DNA from: Clostridiales bacterium UBA4039
Lineage (GTDB): Bacteria > Bacillota > Clostridia > Lachnospirales > Vallitaleaceae
DNA length: 19,316 nucleotides
Direction of reading: 5' to 3'
Assembly (NCBI GenBank): GCA_002382805.1
Contig: DGAD01000025.1
Location: 1-19,316 of the forward strand
Under the pieces are notes generated by a model. That model had not been told where the DNA came from. It searched no databases and saw nothing but the letters and a program-made list of their open reading frames with translations. Every line of letters begins with the position of its first letter. The stretch's first letter is position 1. Below are positions 16,310-19,316 of this stretch, in pieces. The position numbers and the translations under genes were made by a program.

Positions 16310-17545
16310 ATGAATATTGTAATGATTCATACCCATGATACAGGACAATATCCGCATAATAATGGTTTGGTTGGTTTAGCGCATCGAGGCTTTTCTCTAG
16401 ACAGACCAACCGAGCATTTGGCTTGGTTTTTGCAAAGAAATGGATATATGACAGTGTTGGCAGGGATTCAACATGAAGAACAATTTTGGTTTCCTAAAGA
16501 AGTAGCGTATAAGAGTGCTCAACACCTAGGATATGAATTAAATATCACTTCATATGATGGCGAAATAAATGATGGGAATGTTTATATGGATTGGGATGAG
16601 CAAAATGCAAAAAACATAGAAGCGTTTATTCGTAACTATTCTCATGAGCAACCATTTTTTTTGTCCTATGGACTGTTCTCAACACATAGACAGTATCCTG
16701 ATATTAACCAATGTAAAAGCGCAGCAAATCAAAACGTTCATATACCTCATACTCTACATTCAGACGAAACCAACAGAAGAGACACACAAAAGTTGCATGA
16801 ATCCTTATATCGTTTTGATGAAAACTTTTCACGTGTAATTCGAGCCTTAAAGGAAAAAGGAATATATGAAGAAACGATTATTCTATATACAACTGACCAT
16901 GGGCTTGCTAATCCATTTGCTAAAGGGAATCTCAATGATGCTGGAACCAAGGTGTCATTTGTGCTAAGAAGCCCGCAGCATAAAAAAACGCATGGCATAA
17001 TCAGCGATGCACTGATTTCCCAAATCGATTGGTTTCCAACCCTATGTGATATACTTCAGTTGGAGCCACCAGATTATTTAGAAGGAAAAAGTTTTTATGA
17101 ATTATTATCCAGTCCTAAAAAGACGCACCGTAAAGAAGTGTTTTGCGAACAAAACTTTCATACTTCTTATGAACCGGTACGAAGTATTCGAACCCAAAGG
17201 TATCGCTTAATAAAATTTTTAGATACAAACTGGAAAAAATATAATCTCTCCAATTGCGACGAATCAGATGCAAAGTCGTTATTAATTGAATCTGGATGGC
17301 AAGACCATAATAAGGAGCAGATGCAGTTATATGATTTATATTTTGATCCGTATGAAAAAAATAATCTATACGGAAAAAAAAGGTATGAAAAAATTGCAAA
17401 AGAATTGGAACAACAACTTCATGAATGGCAGATTATATCAAAAGATAAGATGTGGGATAAGCAAGAGTATGTCGGAAAGTATAAGGTTAATAAAAAACAG
17501 TGTATTTATCCATCAATTAGAAGTATAGAAGATATAGAAAGGTGA
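16310..17545 (+). CDS. Sulfatase-family protein lacking its active-site segment
   Basis: The frame is open (411 aa), starts three bases after the EIIBC stop with GAAGGAAG upstream, and has no signal peptide, so it is cytoplasmic. Sulfatase features are D10 in IHTHDTG, GLAHRGF, IQHEE, THRQYP and the metal site YTTDHG (194-198), followed by a C-terminal region with YDLYFDPYEKNNL. In this SGSH-like branch the first strand (HTHDTGR-type) is normally followed by about 45-50 residues that include the CxPSR formylglycine motif and then LTGxYPHxNG. Here HDTG joins directly to QYPHNNG, and no C/S-x-P-x-R occurs anywhere. The junction (about 16340-16348) falls on the bases ACAGGA, which both edges would share, so a deletion between short direct repeats is likely. 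The product should be inactive as a sulfatase. Confidence 0.85.
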   Translation: MNIVMIHTHDTGQYPHNNGLVGLAHRGFSLDRPTEHLAWFLQRNGYMTVLAGIQHEEQFWFPKEVAYKSAQHLGYELNITSYDGEINDGNVYMDWDEQNAKNIEAFIRNYSHEQPFFLSYGLFSTHRQYPDINQCKSAANQNVHIPHTLHSDETNRRDTQKLHESLYRFDENFSRVIRALKEKGIYEETIILYTTDHGLANPFAKGNLNDAGTKVSFVLRSPQHKKTHGIISDALISQIDWFPTLCDILQLEPPDYLEGKSFYELLSSPKKTHRKEVFCEQNFHTSYEPVRSIRTQRYRLIKFLDTNWKKYNLSNCDESDAKSLLIESGWQDHNKEQMQLYDLYFDPYEKNNLYGKKRYEKIAKELEQQLHEWQIISKDKMWDKQEYVGKYKVNKKQCIYPSIRSIEDIER

Positions 17546-17550
17546 AAAAG

Positions 17551-18027
17551 ATGTTAAAAGGTTTTTTCTCTCAAAAAAAAGAAATTGAACTTGTGGCACC
17601 GATTCAAGGAGAACTGATTCCTATTGATAAGGTGAAGGATACAATGTTTTCACAAAAGATTTTAGGAGAAGGGTTTGCGATGGTACCAAATGAAAAAATT
17701 GTCACTGTCGTATCACCTATCACAGGGAAAATCAATAATGTTTTTCCAACTAAACATGCAATCGGATTAATCGGACCGAGAAACATGGAGATACTATATC
17801 ATTTTGGATTAGATACTGTGTCGCTTAAAGGGAAAGGGATTCAGTGCCATATAAGTGAAGGGCAAAAAATCAAAAAAGGTGAAAAAATGTTAACCATTGA
17901 CTTATCAGAATATGAAGCAGCAGGTATTGATGTTGTTAACATGCTTGTGTTTACAAATGAAGTGGATGTATCTGAGATTTTAGAGAAGCTTGAATATAGA
18001 AAATATCAACGAGGAGAAGCATTATAG
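17551..18027 (+). CDS. PTS EIIA component, glucose type (Crr-like)
   Basis: Cytoplasmic phosphocarrier of 158 aa that passes phosphate from HPr to EIIB. It has the compact glucose-type EIIA fold signature: VAPIQGELIPI near the start, H69 in FPTKHAIGL, and the phospho-acceptor H84 in EILYHFGLDTV. I prefer ATG 17551, with AAAGGTG eight bases upstream, over the GTG at 17542 that overlaps the sulfatase stop. It ends the operon and supplies the domain missing from the EIIBC protein at 14943-16307. No lesion is visible. Confidence 0.9.
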   Translation: MLKGFFSQKKEIELVAPIQGELIPIDKVKDTMFSQKILGEGFAMVPNEKIVTVVSPITGKINNVFPTKHAIGLIGPRNMEILYHFGLDTVSLKGKGIQCHISEGQKIKKGEKMLTIDLSEYEAAGIDVVNMLVFTNEVDVSEILEKLEYRKYQRGEAL

Positions 18028-18030
18028 CAG

Positions 18031-18060
18031 TTGACAAAATCCCTTAAAAAGAGTTAACAT
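18031..18060 (+). promoter_or_regulatory. Promoter of the ferritin-like gene
   Basis: A consensus TTGACA (18031-18036) is followed after 18 bases by TAACAT (18055-18060). It starts three bases after the EIIA stop codon and would give a leader of about 40 bases before the AGGAGG of the next gene. Confidence 0.55.
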
Positions 18061-18105
18061 AATAGTAGAAACTATTCATGTTTATTGCTTTTAGGAGGGT
18101 GTAAA

Positions 18106-18618
18106 GTGGGAAAAAAAGCTGTTGAAATTTGAAGACTTGATGTAGACAAATTAATACAGATGTTGAACGAAGCACTTGCAGAAGAATGGTTAGCTTATTA
18201 TCAATATTGGATTGGAGCACGCATGATAGAAGGTCCGATGCGTAGTGAAGTAGAGCCTGAGCTTTTGCTACATGCCAATGAAGAACTTGGACATGCAGAG
18301 CTTATTGTAGAACGTATTATCCAACTAGGGGGGACACCGATTTTAAACCCTAATAAGTGGGTTGAATTTGCAAAGTGTGATTATGAAGAACCGATAGACC
18401 CATATATTGAAGTTGTCCTTGAGCAGAATCTAAAAGGTGAACGGTGTGCGATTCAGCGATATGAAGATATTGCTGAGTATACGGATGGTAAGGATTACTC
18501 TACATATCAAATGGCAACACAGATTCTTAATGATGAACTAGAGCATGAACATGACATTGAAGACTTTCTTGCAGATTTACATCGATTAAAAGAGGACATT
18601 AGAAAGTTGAGATTATAG
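18106..18618 (+). pseudogene. Ferritin-like (DPSL-type) gene with an in-frame TGA near its start
   Basis: A perfect RBS (AGGAGG, 18093-18098) stands before GTG 18106, which reads MGKKAVEI, then TGA (18130-18132), then RLDVDKLIQ joining ATG 18160 in the same frame. The N-terminal MGKK-VEI motif followed by LDV-KL and ADEWLAYYQYW-like sequence is typical of the family, so GTG 18106 is the ancestral start. The rest (18160-18618, 152 aa) is a four-helix ferritin-like protein with iron-ligand positions in EEW, EELGH, EQNLKGE and ELEHEH. Such proteins oxidise and store iron or protect against peroxide. ATG 18160 has no RBS, so expression is doubtful. Start at 18160 would lose 18 residues but keep all ligands, so a weakly made functional protein is possible. 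Confidence 0.8.
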
Positions 18619-18626
18619 AACAAGGT

Positions 18627-18642
18627 TGTGACCAATGTCACA
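18627..18642. repeat. Perfect inverted repeat A (TGTGAC-CAAT-GTCACA)
   Basis: Six-base arms flank CAAT, nine bases after the ferritin-like stop. It shares the core GACYAATGTC with the inverted repeat at 18685-18700. It could be a regulator site or a minor hairpin at the 3' end of the transcript. Confidence 0.5.
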
Positions 18643-18655
18643 CTATATAGACCCC

Positions 18656-18685
18656 AAAAGTCAAGCCATCTGGCTTGGCTTTTTT
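18656..18685 (+). terminator. Strong intrinsic terminator after the ferritin-like gene
   Basis: The stem AAAAGTCAAGCC / GGCTTGGCTTTT has one G-T pair and an ATCT loop. The core CAAGCC/GGCTTG is at 18662-18667 and 18672-18677. A run of six T follows at 18680-18685. It separates the ferritin-like gene from the SLH gene. Confidence 0.85.
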
Positions 18686-18700
18686 AAGACTAATGTCTTA
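18685..18700. repeat. Perfect inverted repeat B (TAAGAC-TAAT-GTCTTA)
   Basis: Six-base arms flank TAAT, directly abutting the candidate -35 box of the SLH gene promoter (18701). It shares GACYAATGTC with repeat A at 18627-18642, and the two start points are 58 bases apart. Confidence 0.5.
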
Positions 18701-18729
18701 TTGCGTGCACATGATATTTTCTGTAATCT
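18701..18729 (+). promoter_or_regulatory. Candidate promoter of the SLH-domain gene
   Basis: TTGCGT (18701-18706), 17 bases, then TAATCT (18724-18729) preceded by TG. This is moderate similarity to consensus. It would leave a leader of about 45 bases before ATG 18780. Confidence 0.45.
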
Positions 18730-18779
18730 ATATGGAGAGGTTCAGAGTAAAATAAAAATGGAATATTGAGGAGAGAATT

Positions 18780-19316
18780 ATGAATACGTTAAAAGGAACG
18801 GCTTATGTCTTGACATGTTTAATCATGTTGTCTTTTTTTACCCCCATTTATGGAGCAAGAAGTAAGGATGTGAATACCAGTGACTGGTTTTATAATGCAG
18901 TTGAACGCTTAAGTGAAGATGACCGAGGGATTATCGTCGGTTATCCAGACGGAACCTTTCGTCCTGAGATGAGATTGGCACGTGACCAGTTTATTACCAT
19001 GGTGGTGCGTGCACTAGGTGAAGAACCAGGTAATAGTGAAGGTTACTGGGCGCAGAACTATATCGATAAGGCGATGGAGCTTGGAATACTCAAAGCAGAA
19101 GACTTTGATTCTTATTTGGGACCTGTGAACTTCAAGCAAGTGATTACACGAGAAGAGATGTGTATGATTATTATAAGAGCGGTAGAACGTTTAGAAGGGG
19201 AACAAACCTTCACCGACTTGACACAGGTGCTCCAAGTGGTCACAGACTCCGAAGATTTTTCTTTTAAATACAACAAAGATATTATGAAGACGTATAAGCT
19301 AGGAATTATCACAGGT
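18780..19316 (+). CDS. Exported SLH-domain protein (5' part, runs off the window)
   Basis: ATG 18780 follows GAGGAGAG at good spacing, and the frame stays open for 179 codons to the end of the window. The protein begins with a signal peptide (MNTLKGTAYVLTCLIMLSFF, cut near YGA-RS). Two S-layer homology modules follow. One is at residues about 34-79 (SDWFYNAVERLSEDDRGIIV, then GYPDGTFRPEMRLARDQFIT). The other is at about 89-137 (YIDKAMELGIL, then ITREEMCMIIIRAVE). A third opens at about 142 (FTDL) and reaches KLGIITG at the edge. SLH modules bind secondary cell-wall polymers in Gram-positive bacteria, so the protein is held at the surface. What lies behind the SLH part is unknown. Confidence 0.9.
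   Translation, partial: MNTLKGTAYVLTCLIMLSFFTPIYGARSKDVNTSDWFYNAVERLSEDDRGIIVGYPDGTFRPEMRLARDQFITMVVRALGEEPGNSEGYWAQNYIDKAMELGILKAEDFDSYLGPVNFKQVITREEMCMIIIRAVERLEGEQTFTDLTQVLQVVTDSEDFSFKYNKDIMKTYKLGIITG

Noticed and set aside
16644..16838. Small forward open frame inside the sulfatase gene
   Set aside because: It lies in another frame of a recognisable coding sequence and has no RBS or sensible composition.
18130..18132. TGA as selenocysteine or a reassigned codon
   Set aside because: The position is not a Cys in the family as I know it, I see no supporting hairpin context, and TGA serves as a normal stop for the sulfatase gene at 17543-17545.
18627..18642. TGTGA-N6-TCACA, identical to a classic CRP-type half-site pair
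   Set aside because: It lies right after a stop codon and before a strong terminator, with no promoter at the correct distance. Its similarity to the palindrome at 18685 suggests a different common core.

Overview
The window looks like a chromosomal segment of a low-GC, Gram-positive anaerobe of the Clostridia. The DNA is AT-rich, most genes have strong AGGAGG-type ribosome binding sites, and the segment carries an LPxTG wall-anchored protein with a sortase, an S-layer-homology protein, PTS transport and a clostridial-type c-di-GMP-I riboswitch. I cannot name the genus from sequence alone. No mobile element, CRISPR array, tRNA or rRNA was found.

Left part (1-11035), a surface-adhesion and signalling block. 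After the tail of an upstream gene comes a receiver-GGDEF-hemerythrin diguanylate cyclase, followed by a broken XRE/TPR regulator. Next are a 1760-residue LPATG adhesin with six Cna-type and six SpaA-type modules, a class D-like sortase, and a c-di-GMP-I riboswitch in front of a secreted transglutaminase-like protein. The block ends with an intact XRE/TPR regulator, a paralogue of the broken one. Three promoters (cyclase, adhesin, intact regulator) share a near-palindrome, GTAACAATTGTTCY, at a fixed distance of 29-30 bases from the -10 region. None has a good -35 box. I infer a single activator, probably the XRE/TPR regulator itself, that switches on the adhesin, a c-di-GMP synthase and its own gene, while c-di-GMP controls the transglutaminase through the riboswitch.

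Middle part (11030-18027), a sugar-utilisation operon. A divergently transcribed RpiR regulator faces a GH4 6-phospho-alpha-glucosidase (CDMP motif), a DUF3604 protein, a PTS EIIBC, a sulfatase-family protein and a glucose-type EIIA. The two presumed accessory enzymes are damaged. The DUF3604 gene has a nonsense codon, a one-base deletion in an A-run and a 7-bp tandem duplication. The sulfatase reads open but lacks the segment that normally carries the Cys/Ser-x-Pro-x-Arg active site. The hydrolase and all PTS parts appear intact.

Right part (18028-19316). A ferritin-like gene has an in-frame TGA after eight codons. It is followed by a strong terminator flanked by two related palindromes (core GACYAATGTC), then the 5' part of an exported SLH-domain protein that runs off the window.

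Four genes carry lesions of different kinds, which suggests real gene decay or, for some single-base events, sequence error. Checking the raw reads would separate the two.
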